A stretch of DNA of 64,000 nt, from positions 1-64,000 of the forward strand of contig NW_026732660.1 in the NCBI RefSeq assembly GCF_028476545.1, in the 5' to 3' direction. Shown here piece after piece: positions 33,895 to 44,374 of this stretch. Position 1 is the first letter of the stretch. Each line of letters opens with the position of its first letter. This stretch comes from Physella acuta (lineage: Eukaryota > Mollusca > Gastropoda > Physidae). The position numbers and the translations under genes are program-made. The notes under the pieces are model-generated. The model ran no database searches. It was given only the letters and a program-made list of their open reading frames with translations, and had not been told where the DNA came from.

Positions 33895-34610
33895 TTTTCA
33901 AAGTGGCTGTGAACCCTTACTAATGTGAACCATTTTATTTTGTTACTCATGTGATCTTTTTAGATGTGAACCCTTTTTATATAAACCCTTAGTGATTTAA
34001 AATTTTAAAACCCGTTTGCTGTGAACCTGAGGGGTCGGCGTGGTCGAGTCGGTAAAGCTCATGGTTGCTAAACCGAAAAGTCTCGAGTTCGAACCCTCGG
34101 GCAGATTAGGCTCGTTAGCTGGGAACAGCCACTCTTCTAGGAGAGACAACTCCAAAATTAAACAACTGCTGCCTTGTAGTTTGTTCTTGGTTGGACACAG
34201 GCTATGGAAGCAAATCCAAAAAGAAAAGCAGGCTGAAATCGGAGTCAATGGCCTCAATGGCGCGTAACCAAATGACACGTAATCCTTAATTGTGAAGGAA
34301 GCATGGTCGATTCGGCAAAGCTCATTGTTGATAAATTCGAAAAAAAGTTTCGAGTTCAAACCGTCTGGCAGATAAGGCTCGATCCCTTCCAACACTAAAA
34401 ATTAAGAACGAAGAAGAAGAAGAAGAAGCTGTGAACCTCTACAGTCTTGAAATCCTCTTGATGTGAATCATTGGTTCTGCAAAATCTTAGTAATGTGAAC
34501 CCCCGGGTTCTGTGAAATCTTAGTGGTGTGAACCCCCGGGTTCTGTGAAATCTTAGTGGTGTGAACCCTAAATCCTATGAAACCCTAATGCAGTAAACCC
34601 TCACCTGTTT
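33895..34610. repeat. Degenerate GTGAACC-type repeat interrupted by a SINE
   Basis: GTGAACCCTTA and TAATGTGAACC motifs recur at 33905-34028. After the SINE the array resumes at 34428 with TCTTAGTGGTGTGAACCCCC and GGGTTCTGTGAAA repeated. The flanking copies of GCTGTGAACCT are the SINE's target duplication. Confidence 0.75.
34029..34427 (+). mobile_element. Family 2 tRNA-SINE, dimeric, with 11-bp target duplication
   Basis: A perfect target duplication GCTGTGAACCT flanks the element at 34018-34028 and 34428-34438. The head GCGTGGTCGAGTCGGTAAAG (A box) and CTCGAGTTCGAACCCTCGG (B box) is tRNA-like. A body with GGCTCGTTAGCTGGGAACAG and GGCTGAAATCGGAGTCAATG follows. At about 34300 a second tRNA-like head begins (GCATGGTCGATTCGGCAAAG, then GAGTTCAAACCG). 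The tail ATTAAGAACGAAGAAGAAG ends in GAA repeats. LINE machinery would have moved it. Confidence 0.9.
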
Positions 34611-35879
34611 GAACCCTGACTGTTATAAACATCACCAACACACCACCGACTTTATAAACACTTCTTCACAGAAATTGGACCGTTCTTGACCCCCGTATAA
34701 TTTTTCTCGCGCTGAATAAATTGAGGAAGTGACGCCGTTGTTAGTCGCTTTTTTTCTCAGAATGTTGAGGCTGTCTTATTTTGTGTGGTTTTCTCTGAAA
34801 CTGATTTTGCACAGATCGTCTTACCGACGGTGGAGTTTGTGTATGTGGTTCTGTTGACGGCCGAGGTTGTGTATGTGGTTCTGTGGACGGTTGAGGTTGT
34901 GTATGTGGTTTTTTTCGGCGAATGACGTTGTGTATGTGGTTGTGTGGACGGCCGAGGTTGTGTATGTGATTCTGTGGAAGGCCGAGGTGACGCAAGTGCT
35001 TCTGTCTAGGAATGTGTTGATTAAATCTCGAGGTATATAAAAAAAATATCTATATATTTTTAATGGGGAGGTGACTTGGTATTGGAAGACATAGTAGCTT
35101 CGATAATAATATTAAAAAAAAAGAACTGTATTTATTTAAGTTGTCTGCGCTTAGTGTTTCTTTTAGATACTTTTTTCTCAGGGGGGAGGGCGGATGGAGA
35201 ACTTGATACTTTCGAGTGGGTGGGGTGGGGGCTGACTAACATTTATGTGAGGGGTGCGTTCATCGGTTTAAGTATATATTTTATAGATAAATGGACGATC
35301 TTCGTGGTGGCACCGCGCCTCCCCCGTCCCCATCCCAATCTCAAAGAGACGTCTGAAAGGAACTCTGTTTTTGTTGACTAATGCGTATTTTTCTCTCTTT
35401 TAATTTGTAATGTAATTAGTTTTTTAACTTGATATTACATAATGCAGTCATTCAGACTCACTAGGTTTTAAGTTAATAACTGATTCTCCGATTGTCTTCC
35501 TTCAAGAATTACAGAGTGGCTTCCCTTGCTTAAAAATAAGTTGACGATCTACGCCTAAGAAATAAGGATGTCCTACAACGCCATTAAAAAAAAGTGTTGA
35601 CGGTTTTGCTGTAAAAAACTGTGGACGGGCAACGTCGTAAAAATATATGAACGACCTACGACTTTAAAACTAAAACTTTTTTAAACAGCACCTGGCTGGT
35701 TCTATAAAAGACTTTGTGCAACATCCTTTATTTAAAACATAAAAGTTCAACGATCGGAACCTACAATGTACAAAAAGCTTTCAAGAGAAAGGAAAGACAA
35801 CTGAGTTCGTTCTAAATTTATAAAACAATAAATAAGGGCGACAACTAAAAAAAATGAAATAGCTAACTCAGGCAGACCG
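34611..35879. other. Unique DNA with a short GTTGTGTATGTGG repeat
   Basis: GAGGTTGTGTATGTGGTTCT recurs four or five times at 34835-34985 with a period near 32-35. No gene is seen. Confidence 0.5.
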
Positions 35880-36107
35880 ATGCCCAGCCATCAAAAGCAC
35901 AAGCCATTAGCATACATCGACCTCAAAGAGAATTCAGTGATCTCTTCCATTTTGAGTAGGACGGGGAATTTCCGATACTCGCAAAGGCGAATCCACTTGG
36001 ACTTTGGAATTTCCGATGCTCGCGAAGACCAAGTTGACTTTCGGAGCCAGCTGAAAGATGTCAATCTACGTCAGCTGATTGTTAGACTTTACTCTCAAGC
36101 GACGTGA
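35880..36107 (+). CDS. Possible first exon or short frame, 75 codons
   Basis: ATG at 35880 opens a 75-residue frame rich in charged and polar residues. Its end, CAAGCGAC|GTGAGTA, matches a splice donor (about 36103). Codon use and composition look more protein-like than the surrounding AT-rich DNA. I recognise no domain, and no following exon could be identified. It may be chance. Confidence 0.25.
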   Translation: MPSHQKHKPLAYIDLKENSVISSILSRTGNFRYSQRRIHLDFGISDAREDQVDFRSQLKDVNLRQLIVRLYSQAT

Positions 36108-36529
36108 GTAAAAAAATAAAAACTATTGGGGGGAAAGAAAAAAAACAATAATAATATTGCGTGTAGGCTGTTTGTGGTTTCGTTTTAAATATACAGTTTG
36201 AGGCCTGTAATTGTGATATATTTTTCAAATGTTTAATTTTTGTACGAAAATATTTTTTTTTTAAATCTGGTAGCGTGGGTGGCTAAAGGTGAATTGAAAA
36301 ACTGCATCTGTGATCACCTGGATTTTACCTGGTTTTCTAAATCTATTTAGTTAAATATTCATATATACATGAAATCAGCAATTCTTATCGAGAGCACGAC
36401 AAGTTCAGTTGGCTCAGCGGCTAGACTAAAATACACAGGGGACATGGCCTCAATTTAAGAATAGAAGTTACGTTTTAAAATATGTTTACAATTCGATTAC
36501 GTTTTAAAATTTTAACGCGAGGGGAAGTC

Positions 36530-36990
36530 AGAAAAAAAGAGATAAAGTGCGGGATTGTGAGATTAAAAAAACGAGAAAAAATGAGAGAGAGTGCAGGAGT
36601 GTGAAAGTGAGATGACTTAAGAGATGGTGAGAGATGGAACGAGAAAATGAGAGAATGTGAATGAGATAGAGAGGAACTAGGAGAAAGTAGGGGATATTAA
36701 GAAAGAGAGAGAGAGGGAGAGACAGAGAGAAAGAGAGAGAGTGTGTGTGTGTGAATCAAAGTGAGGAAAAATAAACGAAATTGGGAGAAAGTGAAAGATA
36801 ACGAGTAAAGGAGAGAGAGAAAGAGTGAGAGAGTGATACAAAGTGTGAACAAAATAGCGCAATTGGGAGAAAGTGAGGGATAGTAAGAAAAAGCTAGAGA
36901 GTGAGAAAGTGTGTGAATATTTGAGAATGTGAAAGAAATCGAGAGAAAGTAAGACAAAGTGAGAGAAGATTCGAGAAAGTGGGTGATGAA
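36530..36990. repeat. GA-rich degenerate simple repeat
   Basis: Irregular GAGAAAGTGAGAGA blocks over about 460 bp, with a GT run at 36740-36752. The minus-strand Ser/Leu-rich frames are products of the repeat. Confidence 0.75.
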
Positions 36991-37985
36991 GAAATACCAA
37001 TAAGGCTGAGCAACTGAATTTACTGCGACCCGTTATCTTCCGGTATGATGTAAGGTCATGAGGTCAAGGTTATTCCTCTATATTAAAAAATGCAAGTAAA
37101 TTACCTTTTCGTTGTGGTAGAAAATATGTTTTACGTTTCTTTAACTTTTTTTGTTCGACATTTCATTCATTTTCCTAAGAAGCTGAAATGACATTTTCAA
37201 CGAAAAGTTAAAACCACACCTTTTGTTATGGTTTCAAAAAGAAATATAAATGAATTTTCATTCATTGGCGTTTTTTGGGAAGATTAATAAGGTTGTAGCC
37301 AGTGTACCACCTATATTACTTCATATCTTTCATTACTTCATACCTTTCATTACATCATACCTTTCTCTTCACTTCTCCGCCACTAGCCCAAATCTCGCCC
37401 ACAAACTCATAAACACCACCGCCACCATAAACCCTCCATCTTGGAACTGCTCACTAAGGTCATTTCCGGCGTTCGTCCACTTGAAGGAGGACACCACTCA
37501 TGTGAGAGAGGGGGAATTTCCGTTCTATTGATCTATCCTTTGAGAGCCTCGATACGGACACTTTTTGACCGAATAATTGGGCACACACAGGAAGTCGCAG
37601 AAATATAATGAACAATCTGATGGATGTTCGGGGTCTTTGAGGAATGAACAATAGCTTTTTGTGTGTCGATAAATTGAAGTAGATTGAAATGACATAATAG
37701 ATTAGGAGATATTTTTGTCAGACCTTGGGGAATGGTGGCCATACCGGAAGTGTGAGTTTTGTTGACTGTGAAAGGGTGCAGGACGCGTACTCACGTGTAA
37801 TATTGTCTAGAGGGGTTATCTGAACTTTAGGCGATGTAGAGTTGTTGTTGTACAGGGGTGATTGAAGAAGCTAGGGTGTGGGTGTATTACAATTTTTTGG
37901 GGTATAAGAGTATATGTTCAGTGGAAATATTTATGTAAAGATTTTTTCTTTTTATAAAAAACGTATATCATCCCAAATAATATAC
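36991..37985. other. Unique DNA
   Basis: No supported gene is seen. A small CTTCATACCTTTCATTA tandem lies at 37318-37372. Confidence 0.45.
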
Positions 37986-38185
37986 ATAGTTTGCCGTGAG
38001 ATATTTTGTCTGAGATCGTTTGTCCATATCATTAAATTTTTTTGTCCTGAAATATTTTCTCCTGATATATTTTGTCCGTGAGATCATTTGCTCTGTGATA
38101 ATTTGTCCTGAGATCATTTGTCAGTCAGATATTTTGTCGGGGATATTTTGTCTGAGATCATTTGTCCTGGATCTGTTGTCACACG
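37986..38185. repeat. Degenerate TTTGTCC-GAGATCA repeat
   Basis: Irregular 14-20 bp units alternate GAGATCATTTGTCC and GATATTTTGTC. The motif resembles the right half of the palindromic block at 29274-29515. Confidence 0.6.
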
Positions 38186-38198
38186 TGTTGGTAAGAAG

Positions 38199-38387
38199 AT
38201 GCCATCCAAATTTGAAGAGTTGAAAAGTAAACTAAAGTTTGTAACTAATTCATCTAAAACTTATCTCATGATATCTCACAGTCGTGATCCGGAACAATGG
38301 GAGATAATGATTGAGGTCTTAAGCTCCGCCATGACTATAGGGGACATCTATATAAGACTTCTAGAACTTGGCTGGGCAGCAATTTAA
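38199..38387 (+). CDS. Short frame, 62 residues, possible death-domain-like end
   Basis: ATG at 38199 begins MPSKFEELKSKL and the frame ends at 38387. The last part (LSSAMTIGDIYIRLLELGW) is reminiscent of the last two helices of death domains, which often read TIGDLL..L..LG. This is by eye only. The peptide is too short for a full domain, and the region just upstream is a degenerate repeat. It could be a terminal exon, a remnant or chance. Confidence 0.25.
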   Translation: MPSKFEELKSKLKFVTNSSKTYLMISHSRDPEQWEIMIEVLSSAMTIGDIYIRLLELGWAAI

Positions 38388-38753
38388 ATGGAGAAAAAAA
38401 TGTGCATAACAATTTAAAACTAAAGTTATGTGTGCTGCCTGAATCTGATAGGATTGGAATGGGGGAGGATGTAGTACCGGAGGCAAAGAAGAACTCGGAG
38501 CGCTTGTAAGGAATTATTGGGAGCCGTTTGTTTGCAAGATTTGGGAGCCGCAGGTAGGGAAGAATTGGGAGTCTGGGGTAGGGAAGAAATGAAAAAGGCA
38601 GGTAGAAAAAAAAACAACTAATAACCAAAAGCAAAGGTATGTTTGTGGGCTATAAGACTGGGAGATGCAGGTAGAGAAATATTGAATGCTTCTAATACGA
38701 GTTGATTGTGGGCAATGCAAAAACATTGTAAAATTTGGGCTACCGGTGAGGAT
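38388..38753. other. Unique DNA with GGGAGCCG-type echoes
   Basis: TGGGAGCCG and GTAGGGAAGAA recur at 38516-38660. No gene is seen. Confidence 0.4.
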
Positions 38754-40372
38754 CAGTAGCCTCTAGCCACCAGTAGCGTCTGGTAGCCGCCAGTACCATC
38801 TAGCAGACCGAGTAGCCTCTGGCCACCAGTAGCCTCTAGCCACCAGTAGCCTCTAGCCCCCAGTAGCCACCAGTAGCCTCTAGCCCCCAGTAGCCACCAG
38901 TAGCCTCTAGCCACCAGTAGCCTCTAGCCACCAGTAGCCTCTAGCCCCCAGTAGCCACCAGTAGCCTCTAGCCACCAGTAGCCTCTAGCCACCAGTAGCC
39001 TCTAACCACCAGTAGCCTCTAGCCACCAGTAGCCGCTAACCACCAGTAGCCTCTAGCCACCAGTAGCCTCTAACCACCAGTAGCCTCTAGCCACCAGTAG
39101 CCTATAGCCACCAGTAGCCTCTAGCCCCCAGTAGCCACCAGTAGCCTCTAGCCCCTAGTAGCCACCAGTAGCCTCTAGCCACCAGTAGCCTCTAGCCACC
39201 AGTAGCCTCTAGCCACCAGTAGCCTCTAGCCACCAGTAGCCTCTAACCACCAGTAGCCTCTAGCCACCAGTAGCCTCTAGCCACCAGTAGCGTCTGGTAG
39301 CCTCTAGCCACCAGTAGCCAACAGTAGCCTCTAACCACCAGTAGCCTCTAGCCACCAGTAGCCTCTAGCCACCAGTAGCCTCTAGCCACCAGTAGCCTCT
39401 AACCACCAGTAGCCTCTAGCCACCAGTAGCCAACAGTAGCCTCTAACCACCAGTAGCCTCTAGCCACCAGTAGCCTCTAGCCACCAGTAGCCTCTAGCCA
39501 CCAGTAGCCTCTAGCCACCAGTAGCGTCTGGTAGCCTCTAGCCACCAGTAGCCAACAGTAGCCTCTAACCACCAGTAGCCTCTAGCCACCAGTAGCCTCT
39601 AGCCACCAGTAGCCTCTAGCCCCCAGTAGCCTCTAGCCACCAGTAGCCACCAGTAGCCAACAGTAGCCTCTAACCACCAGTAGCCTCTAGCCACCAGTAG
39701 CTTCTAGCCCCCAGTAGCCACCAGTAGCCTCTAGCCCCCAGTAGCCACCAGTAGCCTCTAGCCACCAGTAGCCAACAGTAGCCTCTAACCACCAGTAGCC
39801 TCTAGCCACCAGTAGCTTCTAGCCCCCAGTAGCCACCAGTAGCCTCTAGCCCCCAGTAGCCACCAGTAGCCTCTAGCCACCAGTAGCTTCTAGCCCCCAG
39901 TAGCCACCAGTAGCCTCTAGCCCCCAGTAGACACCAGTAGCCTCTAGCCCCCAGTAGCCACCAGTAGCCTCTAGCCACCAGTAGCCACCAGTAGCCACCA
40001 GTAGCGTCTGGTAGCCTCTAGCCACCAGTAGCCTCTAGCCACCAGTAGCCACTAGCCACCAGTAGCCACCAGTAGCCTCTAGCCACCAGTAGCCACTAGC
40101 CACCAGTAGCCACCAGTAGCCTCTAGCCACCAGTAGCGTCTGGTAGCCTCTAGCCACCAGTAGCCTCTAGCCACCAGTAGCCACTAGCCACCAGTAGCCA
40201 CCAGTAGCCTCTAGCCACCAGTAGCGTCTGGTAGCCTCTAGCCACCAGTAGCCTCTAGCCACCAGTAGCCTCTAGCCACCAGTAGCCACTAGCCACCAGT
40301 AGCCACCAGTAGCCTCTAGCCACCAGTAGCCACTAGCCACCAGTAGCCACCAGTAGCCTCTAGCCACTAGCA
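38754..40372. repeat. 17-bp satellite, about 95 copies
   Basis: The unit is CAGTAGCCTCTAGCCAC. Variants include CTCTAACCAC, CTCTAGCCCC, short forms CAGTAGCCAC, and an inserted GTCTGGTAG. Variant strings recur in order at 39290-39330, 39520-39560, 40005-40025, 40135-40150 and 40225-40240, so larger blocks have duplicated. Confidence 0.95.
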
Positions 40373-40668
40373 AGCCAGAGTATGAGCTGTCCGTGGGTGT
40401 GGGTTGTGAAATACATGTACGAGCCAAATGTATTCATCCAATGAGCCACATGTGGCTCCTGAGCCACAGGTTGTCGTCGGGTGGCCCAGCTAATGAACGA
40501 TCATGTTTGATGGATTGCATGTTTGCATGCTCGCGGAAAGACGGCTAGAAAAAAATATGTATAGTAAAAAAAAAGCTCGGCATTTTAAATATTTACAACA
40601 GTTAACTTCAAAGTTGGAAGGTGGGACCGGGCCTTGGCCAATGGTTTGTGAAGATAGATATCACAGGA
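40373..40668. other. Unique DNA
   Basis: No gene or repeat is seen apart from two CACATGTGGCTC/GAGCCAC pieces near 40446-40470. Confidence 0.4.
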
Positions 40669-40899
40669 CAGTGGCGTAGGTGGGATTTTGTTTTGGAGGG
40701 GATGGGGATTGATGTCTTGTCCCTATACACACTCTTGCGTAAGATTAAAATTTTGAAATTACAAGCAATGTAAACAAGAACTGTAACTTAAAGTGAGACA
40801 ACTGTCATTTTTTTTTTTTTTGAAGAAGGGACAGGAGGCTCGATGGAGGAGGTGGGGGTTCTGAACCCCACTTCGTAACACACCTTGTCTACGCCACTG
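40669..40899. mobile_element. hAT-like MITE of the same end type (231 bp)
   Basis: The ends CAGTGGCGTAGG and TCTACGCCACTG are inverted. The interior (GGGACAGGAGGCTCGATGG, CTGAACCCCACTTCG) differs from the copies at 1351 and 11446, so it shares only the ends. The flanks (TCACAGGA and ACATAGAC) are not a clean 8-bp duplication, which suggests an older insertion. Confidence 0.7.
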
Positions 40900-41163
40900 A
40901 CATAGACCATGTCCTTGTAAGTGAAAACATACCAAAACAATGTTACTGCCGCACCTTAACTCATAACATTATGTTGTTATAGAGTACTTAAAGTATCTTA
41001 TCGCAAATGTCAATGTATAAAACACTGTGTATGCTTTAATCAGAAAATTGTATTATGAGACATACTGAATGAACTCATAGATTTAACTGGGTAGGGGATG
41101 AAATTAATGTGATGGCTTTAGACCGTTTGCTTTGTTCAAATTAATGACAATTAATTTTATAGT

Positions 41164-41361
41164 ATGGTAGCTATTGTATTGACGTTCCGTTTACTCCTTT
41201 CAATTACCTTATATTACTGTGTATACATACATGCGGCATCACTGGGCGTAAGACCGTCCAGTAAAGGTCACCGGCCATGGCGCAAGATTTCCTTGATGAA
41301 CATCAACGGCCACGGATTAGTGACCAAGGCGAGCCACCCAGATGGAGACTTCCGGCTCTAG
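41164..41361 (+). CDS. Small possible secreted-peptide frame, 65 codons
   Basis: ATG at 41164 begins with a hydrophobic stretch (residues 2-20, VAIVLTFRLLLSITLYYCV) ending near HAAS, which looks like a signal peptide with a plausible cleavage site. The remainder is short, basic and glycine-containing, with one RK pair after RPW, ending FRL. I recognise no family. It lies directly before a 29-bp satellite. It could be a small secreted peptide, a first exon or chance. Confidence 0.3.
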   Translation: MVAIVLTFRLLLSITLYYCVYIHAASLGVRPSSKGHRPWRKISLMNINGHGLVTKASHPDGDFRL

Positions 41362-41398
41362 TCAGGCATGGAGATGAATGGGCGCCGTCATGCCCTTA

Positions 41399-41855
41399 GA
41401 CACTGCGATAAACTAGGCACCCTGCCCGACACTGCGATAAACTAGGCACCCTGCCCGACACTGCGATAAACTAGGCACCCTGCCCGACACTGCGATAAAC
41501 TAGGCACCCTGCCCGACACTGGGATAAACTAGGCACCCTGCCCGACACTGGGATAAACTAGGCACCCTGCCCGACACTGCGATAAACTAGGCACCCTGCC
41601 CGACACTGCGATAAACTAGGCACCCTGCCCGACACTGCGATAAACTAGGCACCCTGCCCGACACTGCGATAAACTAGGCACCCTGCCCGACACTGCGATA
41701 AACTAGGCACCCTGCCCGACACTGCGATAAACTAGGCACCCTGCCCGACACTGCGATAAACTAGGCACCCTGCCCGACACTGCGATAAACTAGGCACCCT
41801 GCCCGACACTGCGATAAACTAGGCACCCTGCCCGACACTGCGATAAACTAGGCAT
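41399..41855. repeat. 29-bp satellite, about 16 nearly perfect copies
   Basis: The unit is CACTGCGATAAACTAGGCAC followed by CCTGCCCGA. Two adjacent units have CACTGGGATAA instead. The near identity suggests recent expansion. Confidence 0.97.
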
Positions 41856-42306
41856 CATTAGACACACAACACAAACCTATGGTCCCCCAACGACCCTAAC
41901 AGAGGTCAAGGAATTTATTTATTTATTTATTTTATTAATTAATCAAATCTATTTAATTTTGTATAATAGTTGTCATAAGAGTTTGCAAATTGTTCTACTA
42001 ATTATCTAACATTCAGCTTTGATTTGCAGCATCGATAAAACATCGACATCAAACCCTTTAGAAACCGTAATTGATTTGTCAATCAATTCAACATATTTTT
42101 CTTGTTGATTAAAAAATTCGTTTACCACTGAGAGGAAAAAAAACTATGCAATACAACCGCCATCCCTGGAGCCTGGAAACGTCTGGAATCTAAATACGCC
42201 AATTCTGTCTCGGGTCTCCAGTGGCGTGATTAGTTTAATTAGGTTACATTAAGTCATTAAGGTTGATATTTTTTTAAAAGGTCTGATAAAGGTAGGTTAA
42301 ATTTAG
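41856..42306. other. Unique AT-rich DNA
   Basis: No gene is seen. An ATTTATTTATTTATT run lies at 41912-41935. Confidence 0.5.
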
Positions 42307-42535
42307 GTGTGTGTTTAACAGTTAGCAGTGCTGTATGTGTGTGTTTAACAGTTAGCAGTGCTGTATGTGTGTGTTTAACAGTTAGCAGTGTTGTATGTGT
42401 GTGTTTAACAGTTAGCAGTGCTGTAGGTGTGTGTTTAACAGTTAGCAGTGCTGTAGGTGTGTGTTTAACAGTTAGCAGTGCTGTATGTGTGTGTTTAACA
42501 GTTAGCAGTGATGTAGGTGTGTGTTTAACAGCAGT
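42307..42535. repeat. 30-bp minisatellite, about 8 copies
   Basis: The unit is GTGTGTGTTTAACAGTTAGC followed by AGTGCTGTAT. Because 30 is a multiple of 3 it gives an open frame with a repeated Val-Cys-Leu-Thr peptide, which I treat as a product of the repeat. Confidence 0.95.
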
Positions 42536-44374
42536 GCGAGGTGAAACAGTTTTAAAGCGCTAGAAACACTTTCGTCCGCGGTATTTTCAGTCGTCTGCTG
42601 CTTGATATAAGAGGAGACAAAATTTCTTTTTTTTTTTCATTACGGAAGTAGAGGAGAAGGGCGCTCAGAGATACTGAGGGGAGGATTTTAGTGTTTGGTG
42701 GAATGATGGGATACGGGGAGGGTTAAGGTTGATGAAGGGAAGCTCTGAAGTTGCTAATTAATTCATTTTATTTGTATCAAGGTAAATATTTTTTTTTACT
42801 CTGCTCAGCAGAAGAAATAAAATAGTAGAGAAAAACTGTTGTGAAACTAAGCTGGTGATGGACAGTTCGAGCACGTAGGGTTAGGGTTCTAACACGGTTT
42901 TAATGTAGCATTCATTGGGTTGTGTGCCTTCTCTGAGTTCATGCAGCTCTAATGGGTGCTTGGCATTAGTTAGAAAATAGAGACAGCATGGAATTTCCTT
43001 GTCACACTCCAACATTGTATACAACAGCTGTTGAAATTCCAACAAGATTCTGTCATAACAGTTTACTTACATCTTTTCTGAACTTACATAGTTCTAACAA
43101 TACCTTGACATGGGTAAAAAATAGAGCTTGTAACTGTCCGTCTCTCTTACTTAAAATTCGAAATCTCGTTAGCCAGGGAGAGATATAAATTTTCGAACTA
43201 AATTAATGTGTTGTCTACATGGTTCCCATTTAAAACAACAAAACAACATGGCTGCTATTTGTTTCTAGGCCGCGCTTCAAGATTTTAAAATACCAAGAGA
43301 ACTCAAAAAGCAACAATTAGGGATATAAATTTCTTACTAAAAATAGAATCAAATAAAGTACCAGTAAGCCCTAGGTCTTTAAAAAAACATTATTTTAATA
43401 TTGTAATGTAATTACGTTTACGACAAATTGTTACGGATTCGAATGTAGAATAACTAACTGTACGCTACTTTTTAAAAACAAATCACATTTACCGCAGGCT
43501 ACATTTTTCTTTAAGCTAGAATACATCTTGCAGTCTATCATTATCATTGTGTACCATTTTAAATAACTTAACAATTAAGAAATACGTTTTCTAATTATTT
43601 ATTTTTACTGATTTAATTTTTAAAAATTCACATTTGGTTTGAAAAATACTATCTGACAAGTACGTAAATGAGAAGTCAGTGACCTACTTACAAGCCCTAT
43701 TATAGAGTCAGCTTAGACTTACACATTTCTATTGTACACCGCAGCTTTTGACAGATACCGTGCCTGCTCCTTTTGTACCGCCTGAGGCCTAAAGCCGCCT
43801 CATCCCTGAAAGAAAATTTTTTGTACTGTCACCACACTGGCCAGGAAATGAGGGTGATCTGATCTCTGTGTTGGCGACAGTTGGGTTGTTTAATCTCCTG
43901 GAGGCGCTTCAACAGCCTCGCCCACTAGCGCAAAAACCAACTTCATTAACCCTAACAAAGGCTTGTCGGTATTTGTATTTTTTTAAATTATTCTAAAAAC
44001 TCATTTTTCAGATGAATTTCATCATTTGTCGTTTTTTATTGACCCGTTTCATTAACAGATAACCCCCGGCCTTCACCCCATCCACCCCCCTTTGCCCATC
44101 TGCTCTTCTCCACAATTCAGACCACTCCACCGTGAGTATTTTTTGTCCCCCCCCCTCCCCCCTGTTCTGGCGCCAATCTCCATGTTTAACCCTTGGAAGA
44201 CACATTTCACCTTGACCCTGACGCAAAGGAGTTTTGTGCACGAATTATAAATACGGCGTGCACAGTAATATTCTCATTCGTAAGGGAATTCTTTTTTTTT
44301 TTGGCAATCGTAAAATATATTACCTTAAATTTTATATAACTTATAATATAACGTTTTGTAAACTATTGATCTAC
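42536..44374. other. Unique DNA
   Basis: No supported gene or array is seen. T-rich runs occur at 42627-42638 and 42788-42797, and C runs at 44147-44161. Confidence 0.5.

Noticed and set aside
41399-41855. Regular repeats that might suggest a CRISPR array
   Set aside because: The 29-bp units are directly adjacent with no unique spacers, there are no cas genes, and the DNA is eukaryotic.
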